Below, piece after piece: positions 1 to 9,444 of a DNA stretch of 44,995 nucleotides. How positions within the stretch are numbered: position 1 is the first letter of the stretch; each line of letters starts with the position of its first letter. The position numbers were made by a program, and so were the translations under genes. Below the pieces are notes generated by a model, which saw only the letters and a list, made by a program, of their open reading frames with translations, was not told the DNA's origin and ran no database searches. The stretch comes from Candidatus Yanofskybacteria bacterium RIFCSPLOWO2_01_FULL_42_49 (GTDB lineage: Bacteria; Patescibacteriota; Minisyncoccia; 2-02-FULL-40-12; GWA2-44-9): assembly GCA_001795615.1 (NCBI GenBank), contig MGKI01000011.1:1-44995 (forward strand). Direction: 5' to 3'.

Positions 1-686
1 TGCCATACCGCGGGCACCTGTCTAACTTGATTACTGATGTTTGAGAGTTGGGATTTGAGATTGTTGATTTCAGATTGGATTAAGGCGAGAGTGCCCGAGT
101 CGGGATTTTGATTTGAAGGCGTAAAAGTTTGGACCGGAGTTAAGATTGATTTGGGGACAGACACGACAGAAATACTTGGCGTTGGAATTAGAGTGGACTT
201 TAATGTTGAATCAAGAGGGGCTGAAATGACAGCGGGAATAGAGGTCGGAGTCAGAGTCGGTACTTTGTTCTTGGCGTCAGAGATTAACTGGTCAACAAGT
301 TTTTGAATGGGAGCCAGTGAGAGGGCGGTTTGGTCCGCGGCGATATTAATGCTTCTGGCAATATGGCCAGTATTCTTATCTGACAGGTTTTGGACTTGCT
401 CTGAGATGTAAAAGAGGGATTCGGTGAAAACATCGGTTTCGTAGACAATGCGGTTCGAGACACCAAGAACAGATTTGGGGAAGAAAGACAGAAACTTTAA
501 ATCTTGGTTTAAAGAGAAATCGCGCTTTGGGCCTTCAATTCTTAAATCCTGAACCTTCTTCAAATCTTGGTTTTTACTAAAATTACTCCACCAATCCTGA
601 AACTGAGAAACAGGAGATGTTAACCCAAAACCGGCAACGGGGAGCATTGCAACGGAGAAGACGATATTTTTAAAAGTTACCTTCAT
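1..686 (-). CDS. Partial secreted protein (N-terminus MKVTFKNIVFSVAMLPVAGFGLTSPVSQFQDWW..., Ser/Thr/Pro-rich, then coiled-coil-like ...LIQSEINNLKSQLSNISNQVRQVP); runs off the window edge
   Basis: Open minus-strand frame from ATG at 686 to base 1; missed by the ORF track because no stop lies in the window; signal-peptide-like N-terminus. Confidence 0.7.
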   Translation of the reverse strand, partial: MKVTFKNIVFSVAMLPVAGFGLTSPVSQFQDWWSNFSKNQDLKKVQDLRIEGPKRDFSLNQDLKFLSFFPKSVLGVSNRIVYETDVFTESLFYISEQVQNLSDKNTGHIARSINIAADQTALSLAPIQKLVDQLISDAKNKVPTLTPTSIPAVISAPLDSTLKSTLIPTPSISVVSVPKSILTPVQTFTPSNQNPDSGTLALIQSEINNLKSQLSNISNQVRQVPAVW

Positions 687-1081
687 AACTTTTTAATTCT
701 TAAACTAAAAGTCAAAAACAATGTTTAAAATTTAGAAGTTAAATTCTTGGAAATTGTTTGGAAATTGAACGGTTTGGAACTTGAAAATTGTTTTGCTTTT
801 CTTGTATTAATTATACCATGGGGAAGAGGGTAAGTGTGGATAAAAGGCACTAAATTTCTAAGTTCTAATATGGTCCAATTTCCAAATAATTTTTAAACAT
901 TCAAATATCAAAAGGTAGTTAAAAAAACAACCTAACTCGGCATTATCCTAATCGATGAACCCTAGTTATTAATATTTTTAATGGTAAAGATATTAAGGTT
1001 TATGATGGTTTAGTATAAAATATAAAGAAAAGGCATAATTAAGCCACTCTGGCTAAGAGTTTGAAAAATACCAGTTTCTGA

Positions 1082-1087
1082 TATAAT
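1082..1087 (+). promoter_or_regulatory. Extended -10 (TG-A-TATAAT) 7 nt upstream of the def ATG; likely leaderless
   Basis: Consensus TATAAT preceded by TGN; TTGAAA 15 nt upstream; no Shine-Dalgarno. Confidence 0.6.
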
Positions 1088-1094
1088 AGACGGC

Positions 1095-1553
1095 ATGGAA
1101 ATAACTAAAATACCAAACAAAATACTGGCAAAAAAAATGGAGAAAATTGCTATTGACAGTATTAAAAATGGCTCGTACGGGGAGTTAATTTCGGATATGA
1201 GGAAAGCGATGGTTGATAATAGTGGAGTAGGATTAGCTGCAAATCAGGTTGGGAAAGACTTAAGTATCTTTGTCATAGACAAAAAACTAGCTGAAGAGTG
1301 CGATGTACCGGATGTTTTTATAAATCCGGAAATTACAGAGTATTCTAAAGAAAGTGACGAAACAGAAGAGGGCTGTCTTTCAATACCTGATTACTGGACG
1401 CTGATAAAAAGAGCAAAGAAAATAAAAATAAAATTTATCAATGAAGGCGGCAATAAACAAAAATTAAAGGCGAGGGGGTTTTTGGCGAGAGTTTTACAAC
1501 ACGAGACAGACCACCTAAACGGCTTAACTATTAGAGACAGGGTTAAGCCGTAA
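1095..1553 (+). CDS. def: Peptide deformylase
   Basis: GVGLAANQ, EEGCLSIP and HETDHLNG motifs. Confidence 0.95.
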   Translation: MEITKIPNKILAKKMEKIAIDSIKNGSYGELISDMRKAMVDNSGVGLAANQVGKDLSIFVIDKKLAEECDVPDVFINPEITEYSKESDETEEGCLSIPDYWTLIKRAKKIKIKFINEGGNKQKLKARGFLARVLQHETDHLNGLTIRDRVKP

Positions 1554-1770
1554 TCTCTAATCTCTAAACCCTAATCTCTAAACAATCCCAAATATCAAAA
1601 TGAAAGAAATATCAAAAAAACTCATCTTATTCAAGAAGCCACAGAATTAATGAAAATCTTTGGTTCAATAATAGAAAAGTCGAAGTAATCTTATTTTTCA
1701 ATCCTATTTTGATATTTGAATTTTGATATTGTTTAGAGATTAGAGATTAGGATTTAGAGATTAAAAAAAA
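1551..1770. repeat. AT-rich imperfect inverted repeat spacer (CTAATCTCTAAACCCTAATC... / ...GTTTAGAGATTAGAGATTAGGATTTAGAGATT)
   Basis: Degenerate ~7-nt telomere-like units on both sides of a core, in inverted orientation. Confidence 0.75.
1609..1688 (+). pseudogene. Possible remnant: ...THLIQEATELMKIFGSIIEKSK*, reminiscent of a four-helix-bundle protein C-terminus
   Basis: Short protein-like frame ending in TAA inside the AT-rich spacer; family resemblance from memory only. Confidence 0.25.
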
Positions 1771-1771
1771 T

Positions 1772-2611
1772 ATGAACATAATTTTCTTTGGGACTCCCGA
1801 CTTTGCCATGCCGGTTTTAGAATCTCTTATAAAAAACGGCTACAATGTTTCTCATTTTCAATCTAAATCGTTAAAAGACGACCGGATTTTTGAAGAATTT
1901 AAAAATTTAAATCCTGACCTTTGTGTCGTAGCTGCTTATGGAAAGATCCTTCCCTCTCGCTATCTTGAAGTGCCCAAATACGGTTTCTTGAACGTCCACC
2001 CCTCTCTTTTGCCTAAGTATCGCGGTCCGTCCCCTATTCAGACGGCGATACTGAATGGAGATATAGAGACCGGCGTCACAATAATGGTTGTAGATGAGGA
2101 AGTAGACCATGGACCAATGCTCGCGCAAAAAACATACAACTTACAACCTACAACTTACAACCTACAAATATCGAAGGAATTATTCGAATTGGGAGCGGAA
2201 CTTCTTATTGAGACATTGCCTAAATACATCAGCGGAGAAATTAAGCCGGAGCCGCAGGATCATAGCCAAGCAACTTTTACCAAAATGTTTTCGCGAGAAG
2301 ACGGCAGAATTGACTGGGAGCAGCCGGCAGAAAAAATATACAATCAGATTAGAGCCCTGAATCCTGAACCGGGAACATGGACGACTTGGCGTCCCCGTGC
2401 CGATATTGCCCACGTATTGAGCCGAAGAAACCGGTCCCAAAAGAAACCAATAGACAAAATAATCAACATAAAGAAGGCCGATCTTATTGACGGAAAGATT
2501 AGTGTTCAAACCATTCAGGTGGAGGGGAGAAAAGAAATGTCTTTTAAAGAGTTCCTCAACGGTTACCCGGACTTTTTAATTTCGGGGACACTTAGAGATA
2601 AAATTTCCTAA
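1772..2611 (+). CDS. fmt: Methionyl-tRNA formyltransferase, with internal N-terminal deletion
   Basis: FGTPDFAMPVLESL; FLNVHPSLLPKYRGPSPIQTAILNGDIETGVTIM; catalytic N/H/D retained. Confidence 0.92.
   Translation: MNIIFFGTPDFAMPVLESLIKNGYNVSHFQSKSLKDDRIFEEFKNLNPDLCVVAAYGKILPSRYLEVPKYGFLNVHPSLLPKYRGPSPIQTAILNGDIETGVTIMVVDEEVDHGPMLAQKTYNLQPTTYNLQISKELFELGAELLIETLPKYISGEIKPEPQDHSQATFTKMFSREDGRIDWEQPAEKIYNQIRALNPEPGTWTTWRPRADIAHVLSRRNRSQKKPIDKIINIKKADLIDGKISVQTIQVEGRKEMSFKEFLNGYPDFLISGTLRDKIS
2130..2167 (+). repeat. In-frame simple repeat (ACAACTTACAACCT)n inside fmt, encoding TYNLQPTTYNLQ
   Basis: acatacaacttacaacctacaacttacaacctacaa. Confidence 0.85.
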
Positions 2612-4946
2612 TCACAAACGAAGCTATAACAATACCCCCCACGGCGAATATTGCCAGCCAGAGCCAGTTAAACGAAGATCCAGTTCTGACTGTTAATGCT
2701 CCGGCCACTATACCCGCCGAAACATTAACGGTAGCGCCGTCTTGTCTTGGCACAGTATTGCTCGAGGTGATAAAGCCGACATTGGTAACGGAGATTTGCG
2801 TTCCGCCTGTTATTTCCCTTGCAATCGCCCTAAATTTAACTTCTACCCTTCTCCCGGGAGATAATGTCCCTAAAAATATACCACCGTTAGAAAGATTGTT
2901 GTTATCGGATTGTAATCGGCCATCAATGGTCGTGGTACCGCTTACATAGGTAAGCCCAGACGGCAAAGAATCGCTGATACGAACATCTCTTGCCTCAAAG
3001 TTCCCAACCGACTGAACACGCAATGTAAACTCTAAAATATCGCCCGGATTAGCCGCCACAAAGTCCGACTCGGAAGAGTTATCGGTAATATTTCTAACGA
3101 CTTTATTTATAACTAAATCGGGGTTTTCGCTTATCACGGTATTATTACAACTGACAACTCCGATAGTTTTGGACCTGCTATCCATGCTGTTGTTGTTACT
3201 TGCGGTTATGTAATAAGTGGTAGTCGTGGTTGGCCTTACTGTAACACTACCGGAACCGCTGATATCGCCGAAGTTGGTTAATGTCACCCTGGTTGCATTC
3301 TGAGAATTCCAAAACAACTGTGTTGATTCGCCTACGCATATGCTAGAACTTGAGGCGTCAATTGAGACGGTTATCGGAGTAGGAGTTGGGGTGGGCTCTA
3401 CAGAATTACAATCGCTCCTAACAACCACTCTCACTTCAGCAAAAGCAGAATTGCCCGGAGTATTCTCAACTATTATCCTATAGGTGGTCGAGATAAACGG
3501 ACTGACATTTAACTGACCAATAGTTGCCACGGGGCCCCAGTTTTGTATGTACGCATTGGCTGCTCCGCTTGATGTCCACGACAAGATGGACTGGTTGCCT
3601 CGGCAAATCGTAGACGGATTGGCGATAATTGACACCAAAGGCGCTGGCACCGGTGTCGGTGTTGGTGTTGGTGTTGGCACCGGTGTTGGCGTTGGAGTTG
3701 GAGTTGGCACCGGTGTTGGTGTTGGAGTTGGTCCTTTACAATTAGCTACTACTTTTACTTTTGCTTCCGAATAATCTGATACCCCGTTTGAATTGGTTGC
3801 TACTATCTCGTAAGCAGTCGTTATAAACGGACTTACACTCATTTTTCCGTTTGCCGACACAGGACCCAACCCTAATATATGTACACTAACTGCTCCGCTT
3901 GATGTCCATGACAATATAGATTGATCACCTCGGCAGATAATCGACGGATTGGCGATAATTGACACCAAAGGCTCTGGCACCGGTGTCGGTGTTGGTGTTG
4001 GCGTTGGCACCGGTGTTGGTGTTGGCGTTGGCACCGGTGTTGGTGTCGGGGTAGGAACATTACACTGAATAACTCTTGGACTTCCGCCAATCATATGCCC
4101 GGTTACACCATCAGTCGTATCAACTGCGTAAATATATATATTGTGGGCGTTTCCGTCCTTAAGCGCTAACGGCGTACTAGTGTGAAAGCCGTGATTACCG
4201 GTAATACCAAACTGAGCATTTACATCCGGCCGATAATTCCCGTTTGCCACCAATGTTGTAAGCAGTGAACCGTTCGGCCATGGAGCACCTTGCCAGACAT
4301 TGATATTAACCGATAAGCCAGAAGTATCAGGGTCAAAGGCCCAACCGCCGATTATGTTACAATTGCCCGCATCAAAAGAACCGATAGGTGGGTTGTTGGA
4401 AGGAGGAGGAGGTAACGGCGTCCCATCCCTATAAAAACGGACTCTATAAATATCTATGCTTTGGGATTCACCGGTTAACCCCTCAAACACCACCGGCCCG
4501 CCTTCATACCTGAGCGGACTATTGGTTATATCAGCATAAACCGCCCTGCCACTATTGATTTGAGAACAGCTGTCTCGGTCCTCTCTTATACCGCCGCTAC
4601 CGTTCAAGTCCGAAACATTTTTTGCGTCAACTGATGTCCTAATTCTCATCGTTTCATTCGGTTGGGGAGCTTGCGAATCTTGCCTGTAATACCCATAATG
4701 AGCTTCTATGTCTATCTTATAGTCGCCGGCCGGAATATTGGGATTTACGGAAAAGGATCTCCCGGCTTGTCCCCAAACAACACCAAGCACAGAGTCACAT
4801 TCGTTCTCTATCGATCCGGAAAAAGACGAAGGATAAATCCATCCGCTGCTAATTTCGGACGCGGACAAAGACGGTCCAGATAAAACTACAAAAACCGCTA
4901 GGACTATTGATGCTGACACTAATTTTGATTTGAATATTTTTTTCAT
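2592..4946 (-). CDS. Large secreted/surface protein: three Ig-like modules, (PT)n linkers, DUF11-like repeat, C-terminal LTVRTG + TM + basic tail
   Basis: Signal peptide; PTPTPTPVPTP linkers; LVINKVVRNITDN...GDILEFTLRVQSVGNFEARDVRISDSLPSGLTYVSGTT; ...WLWLAIFAVGGIVIASFVIRKFYL. Confidence 0.85.
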   Translation of the reverse strand: MKKIFKSKLVSASIVLAVFVVLSGPSLSASEISSGWIYPSSFSGSIENECDSVLGVVWGQAGRSFSVNPNIPAGDYKIDIEAHYGYYRQDSQAPQPNETMRIRTSVDAKNVSDLNGSGGIREDRDSCSQINSGRAVYADITNSPLRYEGGPVVFEGLTGESQSIDIYRVRFYRDGTPLPPPPSNNPPIGSFDAGNCNIIGGWAFDPDTSGLSVNINVWQGAPWPNGSLLTTLVANGNYRPDVNAQFGITGNHGFHTSTPLALKDGNAHNIYIYAVDTTDGVTGHMIGGSPRVIQCNVPTPTPTPVPTPTPTPVPTPTPTPTPVPEPLVSIIANPSIICRGDQSILSWTSSGAVSVHILGLGPVSANGKMSVSPFITTAYEIVATNSNGVSDYSEAKVKVVANCKGPTPTPTPVPTPTPTPTPVPTPTPTPTPVPAPLVSIIANPSTICRGNQSILSWTSSGAANAYIQNWGPVATIGQLNVSPFISTTYRIIVENTPGNSAFAEVRVVVRSDCNSVEPTPTPTPITVSIDASSSSICVGESTQLFWNSQNATRVTLTNFGDISGSGSVTVRPTTTTTYYITASNNNSMDSRSKTIGVVSCNNTVISENPDLVINKVVRNITDNSSESDFVAANPGDILEFTLRVQSVGNFEARDVRISDSLPSGLTYVSGTTTIDGRLQSDNNNLSNGGIFLGTLSPGRRVEVKFRAIAREITGGTQISVTNVGFITSSNTVPRQDGATVNVSAGIVAGALTVRTGSSFNWLWLAIFAVGGIVIASFVIRKFYL
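3640..3732 (-). repeat. Tandem repeat encoding (PTPTPTPV) linker
   Basis: GGTGTTGGTGTTGGCACCGGTGTTGG units; similar array at about 3979-4050. Confidence 0.85.
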
Positions 4947-4989
4947 ATAAATTTATAAACTAAATTAATTAATAATTGGCGATTGATTG

Positions 4990-5706
4990 TTACGTTGATG
5001 GCGCCAACGAGGCTGTTATTATGATTCTTTGCTCATCTGTCCCGATTGGCCAACAAGTGCCCAAGACCAGATCACCCTTTATGCTCTGGCCGGATAACAC
5101 ACTGACTGATCCTATAATTTTGCCATCAACAATATAGGAGTACTTGCGGCCATTATAGTTAATGATAACCATGTCCCCTTTCGAAAGTTTAGGCAAAGAA
5201 GAAAATATAGAAGAATATTTCTGCCAGGGCAAGTTAGACGATGAATGACCAATAATAACCGTACTGCCGCCATCTCCAGGTAAACTAGAGCCGGGATACA
5301 TTAAAGCACCATTTTTTAATTGTGTCAATATCGTTTTCTCGTCAGTTGAAGTTCCCGTCACGATAGGCGCACTGATATTGATGCTTGGAATATATATGTA
5401 ATTTCCGGACACAACACCCTCTCGACTAATGACTTCCCCTCCGGGGTAAGCCCGCGCCGAAGACTCATCTGTGCCGCTTTCTGCCTGATAATATTCAATC
5501 CGACCGGACCCGTACAAGGCAATCAATTCGGAAGTTAACTTTTCATACTCTGCAATTTTCTTACCAGGAAAAATAAAGTATTCCGCCCTATCCACTAAAA
5601 CCGAGATTTTGTCGTAAACGGTAAACACAAAGAGAATTACCAGGAGAAAAATGGATATTATAAACACATATTTCAGAATGTCTTTTTTATTTAATGATAA
5701 GGTCAT
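4990..5706 (-). CDS. Sortase family protein
   Basis: N-terminal TM; IPSINISAPIV, VIIGHSS, LVLGTCWPIGTDEQRIIITA (His, Cys, Arg catalytic pattern). Confidence 0.85.
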   Translation of the reverse strand: MTLSLNKKDILKYVFIISIFLLVILFVFTVYDKISVLVDRAEYFIFPGKKIAEYEKLTSELIALYGSGRIEYYQAESGTDESSARAYPGGEVISREGVVSGNYIYIPSINISAPIVTGTSTDEKTILTQLKNGALMYPGSSLPGDGGSTVIIGHSSSNLPWQKYSSIFSSLPKLSKGDMVIINYNGRKYSYIVDGKIIGSVSVLSGQSIKGDLVLGTCWPIGTDEQRIIITASLAPST

Positions 5707-6655
5707 TGATGATAAATAATTCGTCTTTAACCAGCAACGCTGCTAAAGCTAAAGCAACAAGAACCAGCCCTTTGGCCACAAGCCGGGGATGCTGAATTTT
5801 AATTGCAACAAAAATCTTAAGCGCAAGGATTATAGCGATTCCAACGGCTATGTACAAACTGAGGGTGTTGAGTAAGTTTTTAAAAACATAGCCGCCAGTA
5901 CTCCAGTCTTCAAATTTTTCAGGCGAGTTATCTTCTCCGGAAAGATTAACCGAACCAAGAACCTTTTGAAGCGATATCGGATCTGATTTTGAAACTGCCG
6001 ACGCCGGTCTGACTGACACGAGTTCAGAATTTGTAACCTGGGGCTCAACGGACGCAATTGATTTCTGGAGATGGATGGTTTTAGGAGCCGTTTTTACTGC
6101 GGTTTTAAACGCCGATCCGAAAAGCTGGACCACCACGGTTGTTTCCCTTCCGTTAATCACTCCGCGATCCAAAGCAATCCCAGTTTCATTAAAATCTTTT
6201 AAGAGTATATTCTGACGATGAGTCTCTGAAGCCATCCAAGCCTTCACGGTTGAGTTGCTTGACTTAAAATTCATCGCTAAATTTTCTCCCGCAAAATGAT
6301 AATCATACTTAACTTTATCCAGCCAATACCAAGGAGTTATGCCTGCTGGAGAATTGTGGCCGAAATAACCGTTCCGGAACATATCATTTAATTTCAAAGC
6401 GGCGGCGCTTTCTAGTTTAGGATTGGATTTAAGAGAAACAAGGCCATTTGCCGTTCTTTCATTGTTTATCAGCTGGTAAATATCCGGTTTTGAAATGTTG
6501 TTGAATATATCGGCACCGGAATAGCTGTGGAAATTCAATATGCTGGCAAGTTTCAGCCCCACTATCAATACAAGCAGAATAAAAAAAACATTGTTCTCAA
6601 GAACTCCGGGTCTGTGGTTATTACTTTTACAGGGAATAAAAAATTCTTTAATCAC
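5687..6655 (-). CDS. Membrane-anchored CAP/SCP-like (YkwD-type) protein
   Basis: LINNERTANGLVSLKSNPKLESAAALKLNDMFRNGYFGHNSPAGITPWYWLDK...AGENLAM...HRQNILLKDFNETGIAL; TM segments at both ends. Confidence 0.85.
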   Translation of the reverse strand: MIKEFFIPCKSNNHRPGVLENNVFFILLVLIVGLKLASILNFHSYSGADIFNNISKPDIYQLINNERTANGLVSLKSNPKLESAAALKLNDMFRNGYFGHNSPAGITPWYWLDKVKYDYHFAGENLAMNFKSSNSTVKAWMASETHRQNILLKDFNETGIALDRGVINGRETTVVVQLFGSAFKTAVKTAPKTIHLQKSIASVEPQVTNSELVSVRPASAVSKSDPISLQKVLGSVNLSGEDNSPEKFEDWSTGGYVFKNLLNTLSLYIAVGIAIILALKIFVAIKIQHPRLVAKGLVLVALALAALLVKDELFIINDLIIK

Positions 6656-6701
6656 TTGCGTTTAATGTTAAAAGCTCGGTTTTTAACATTTTGAATTAGA
6701 T

Positions 6702-7646
6702 TCAGAATAATATCGGGTTGCCGTAGTCATATGAATCAAGCTCGGTTTTATTAATCGGCGCCACTTGTTCCGACGAAATCCTCATCTTCCTGGCCACTTG
6801 CGGCACAAGGTATCTCTTCTGGCCGTCTCCGGTCAACTGAAAGATGTCGATTGCTTGGACACCCGAAAGGCCAAACAGTCCTTCGGCAAAAACAAACTGA
6901 TTTCTTGGATAAAAACTAAACTCTTTCTCGCTTATGATTACGATGTCCTCTTCTCTGTTGCCGTAAGAATCGAAAACTTTTTTATTGAGAAAGGGGCGGA
7001 TCATTCGGCCTTCGGTTATGTAGTAGTTAGTTTTATCGTTCTTAACTCTAACTAGTTTTATTCTTGGAAATTTACTAACTTCCTGCTTGGTCGCTTTTTG
7101 AACCGCATCTAAACTAAAACCGTAATCAAAGAATATGTCGACAGTAGGAATAAAATGCCTCTGGCCTTTTATAATTTCGAAGATTGATTCATCAGTGCCA
7201 AGACCGATTGTCGGTTCGCTAAATCCGGTAGTAGAAGGAACCCTCAAAAGAATAATTTTATCGCTGGAAACTGACCTTTTTATAGTAATGTTGGCCATGG
7301 ATGCGGTAAGTTGGCTGGTCGCCCCGGTGCCGATATTGACCGTCCCGCTCCCGATGTTGTTTTCCGTTGAAGAGATGTCCCCTTTGGTCTTTTGGGACAA
7401 GGGCTCAACGCCCGATTCAATAGCGGGACTGGGGCGGTCAGCGGTACGAGTATAACCACATCCCAACCCCATGGACAATAATGAATTGCAGACAAAAGCC
7501 TCCAAATTACCATTACTGCCATATAAAACAGTGTCTATCGAACCATTGGAATGTTGGGCTTTAGCGTTAAATCCGGTAAAAAATAAACTCGCCACAGTTA
7601 CGGTCAAAACCACTGATTTTAAGTATAAAATTGAAATAGGCTTCAT
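6702..7646 (-). CDS. Secreted hypothetical protein with repeated RHFIP/YYITEGRMIRPF-type motifs; start re-chosen at MKPISIL
   Basis: Signal peptide MKPISILYLKSVVLTVTVASLFFTGFNAKAQ; repeat style common in CPR secreted proteins. Confidence 0.7.
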   Translation of the reverse strand: MKPISILYLKSVVLTVTVASLFFTGFNAKAQHSNGSIDTVLYGSNGNLEAFVCNSLLSMGLGCGYTRTADRPSPAIESGVEPLSQKTKGDISSTENNIGSGTVNIGTGATSQLTASMANITIKRSVSSDKIILLRVPSTTGFSEPTIGLGTDESIFEIIKGQRHFIPTVDIFFDYGFSLDAVQKATKQEVSKFPRIKLVRVKNDKTNYYITEGRMIRPFLNKKVFDSYGNREEDIVIISEKEFSFYPRNQFVFAEGLFGLSGVQAIDIFQLTGDGQKRYLVPQVARKMRISSEQVAPINKTELDSYDYGNPILF

Positions 7647-7747
7647 AAGATACAAAGCTAGTTGTCTTCTAAAGTATACCATGTTTGTTGGGGTTTTGTC
7701 AACTATAGGAATTCGGACTAAAAAATGTTACATTATAAACAACCTTG

Positions 7748-8470
7748 ATGTCAGAACAAATACTAAATGTTCAAAATTTAACAGTTTCATTCGGCAATAA
7801 TACGGTCATTGAAAACCTTAGTTTTAGCGTAAATAAAAATGATGTTGTGGCCATAGTCGGACCTAACGGTGCCGGCAAATCAGTCCTTTTCAGGGCCTTG
7901 CTGCAATTTGTCCCCTATACCGGAAAAATTGAATGGACAAAGAAATTAAAGGTTAGTTATATACCCCAAAAATTCAATGTAGACAGAGATTTTCCGATTA
8001 CCGTAAAAGAATTTTTACGATTAAAATCAAATAACCACAAAGACATTCTGCTTGCTCTTGAATCCGTAGGACTCAAAAATAAACAAGACGAACAACATCA
8101 CATTGAACACCATTTGCTTAATGAAAGGATGGGGTGGCTCTCGGGAGGACAATTGCAGAGAGTTTTAATCGCTTGGGCGATCTTGGATAACCCCGATGTA
8201 CTGCTTTTTGATGAGCCGACAGCGGGCATTGATGTCGGCGGCGAGGAAACAATTTATAATCTGCTCAAAAAATTAAACGACGAACGCGCGATGACAATAC
8301 TGCTGATATCGCATGACCTGAATATAGTCTATAAATACGCAAATACTGTTTTATGCGTGAATAAACAAAAAATCTGCTTCGGTCGGCCAAACGATGTACT
8401 GGACCCGCAGGCATTGGTGAAGTTATACGGAGGAGAAGCAGCTTTTTATGCTCATGAGCATAAGAATTAA
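7748..8470 (+). CDS. Metal (Zn/Mn-type) ABC transporter ATP-binding protein
   Basis: Walker A GPNGAGKS, signature LSGGQLQRV, Walker B VLLFDEPTAG. Confidence 0.92.
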   Translation: MSEQILNVQNLTVSFGNNTVIENLSFSVNKNDVVAIVGPNGAGKSVLFRALLQFVPYTGKIEWTKKLKVSYIPQKFNVDRDFPITVKEFLRLKSNNHKDILLALESVGLKNKQDEQHHIEHHLLNERMGWLSGGQLQRVLIAWAILDNPDVLLFDEPTAGIDVGGEETIYNLLKKLNDERAMTILLISHDLNIVYKYANTVLCVNKQKICFGRPNDVLDPQALVKLYGGEAAFYAHEHKN

Positions 8471-8676
8471 TCTCTAAATCCTAAAATATGACAATTTCGA
8501 ATCTCGAATCTCTAAACTCTAAACAAATTCAAATATCAAATCTCAAAAGTCTTAAAGATTTTCTCCCCGCCGGATTTTGAATTTCTTTTTTGAGATTTCT
8601 TCATTTTGAATTTTGAGATTGTTTAGAGATTAGAATTTAGAGATTAGAGATTCTTAAGTTAGAAATTAGAGATTTT
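8470..8676. repeat. AT-rich imperfect inverted repeat spacer
   Basis: AATCTCTAAATCC...TCTAAACTCTAAACAAATTCAAATATC / GATTGTTTAGAGATTAGAATTTAGAGATTAGAGATT. Confidence 0.75.
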
Positions 8677-9444
8677 ATGAACGACTTATATCTACAACTA
8701 GCAGTCGCCGCTTTGATCGGAATCGGCGCCGGATACCTAGGTTCATTTATGGTTTTAAAAAGAATGTCCCTTGTTGGCGACGCCTTATCACATGTCGCCC
8801 TACCGGGTATCGCCTTGGCATTGATTTGGAACCTTAATCCTTTTTTTGGAGCGTTTACCGCCTTGTTTTTAGCAACAGTGGGTGTTTGGATATTGGAAAG
8901 AAAAACCGAATTGCCGTCCGAAACTTTGGTGGGGATATTTTTTACTCTAAGTTTGGCTGTCGGACTTCTTCTAACTCCCGAACCGGAACTGCTGGAAGCC
9001 TTATTCGGAGATGTGTCTTCCGTAAATTCATCCGATCTGTTTATTACTGTCATTGCCGTTGCCACTATTATCATTACAACCTCTCTGATAAGCCGCGGAC
9101 TAATAATGGGGATACTCTCCAAGGATATGGCTAAGTCGATGAACATTTCAGTAAATAAAACGAACCTCATTTTTATGATCCTGATATCGTTGGTTGTTGC
9201 TCTCGGATTGAAAGTGGCAGGTACTCTGCTTATGGGCTCTCTGGTCATAATTCCAGCAGCAGCCGCTAAAAATGTAAGCACAAGTATTTCAAGATATGTT
9301 TTTATTGCGGCGTCATTCGGCGCCTTAGCATCAATAGGCGGCATGCTTGCAACCGGATTTTTACCAATCCCTCCGGGACCTTCAATCGTTCTTGCAGGAG
9401 GAATCATCTTTTTAGCAACTCTTGCCCTCACACCTAGACAGTGA
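8677..9444 (+). CDS. Metal ABC transporter permease (ZnuB/MntB family)
   Basis: Polytopic ABC-3 family permease: GYLGSFMVLKRMSLVGDALSHVALPGIAL. Confidence 0.92.
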   Translation: MNDLYLQLAVAALIGIGAGYLGSFMVLKRMSLVGDALSHVALPGIALALIWNLNPFFGAFTALFLATVGVWILERKTELPSETLVGIFFTLSLAVGLLLTPEPELLEALFGDVSSVNSSDLFITVIAVATIIITTSLISRGLIMGILSKDMAKSMNISVNKTNLIFMILISLVVALGLKVAGTLLMGSLVIIPAAAAKNVSTSISRYVFIAASFGALASIGGMLATGFLPIPPGPSIVLAGGIIFLATLALTPRQ

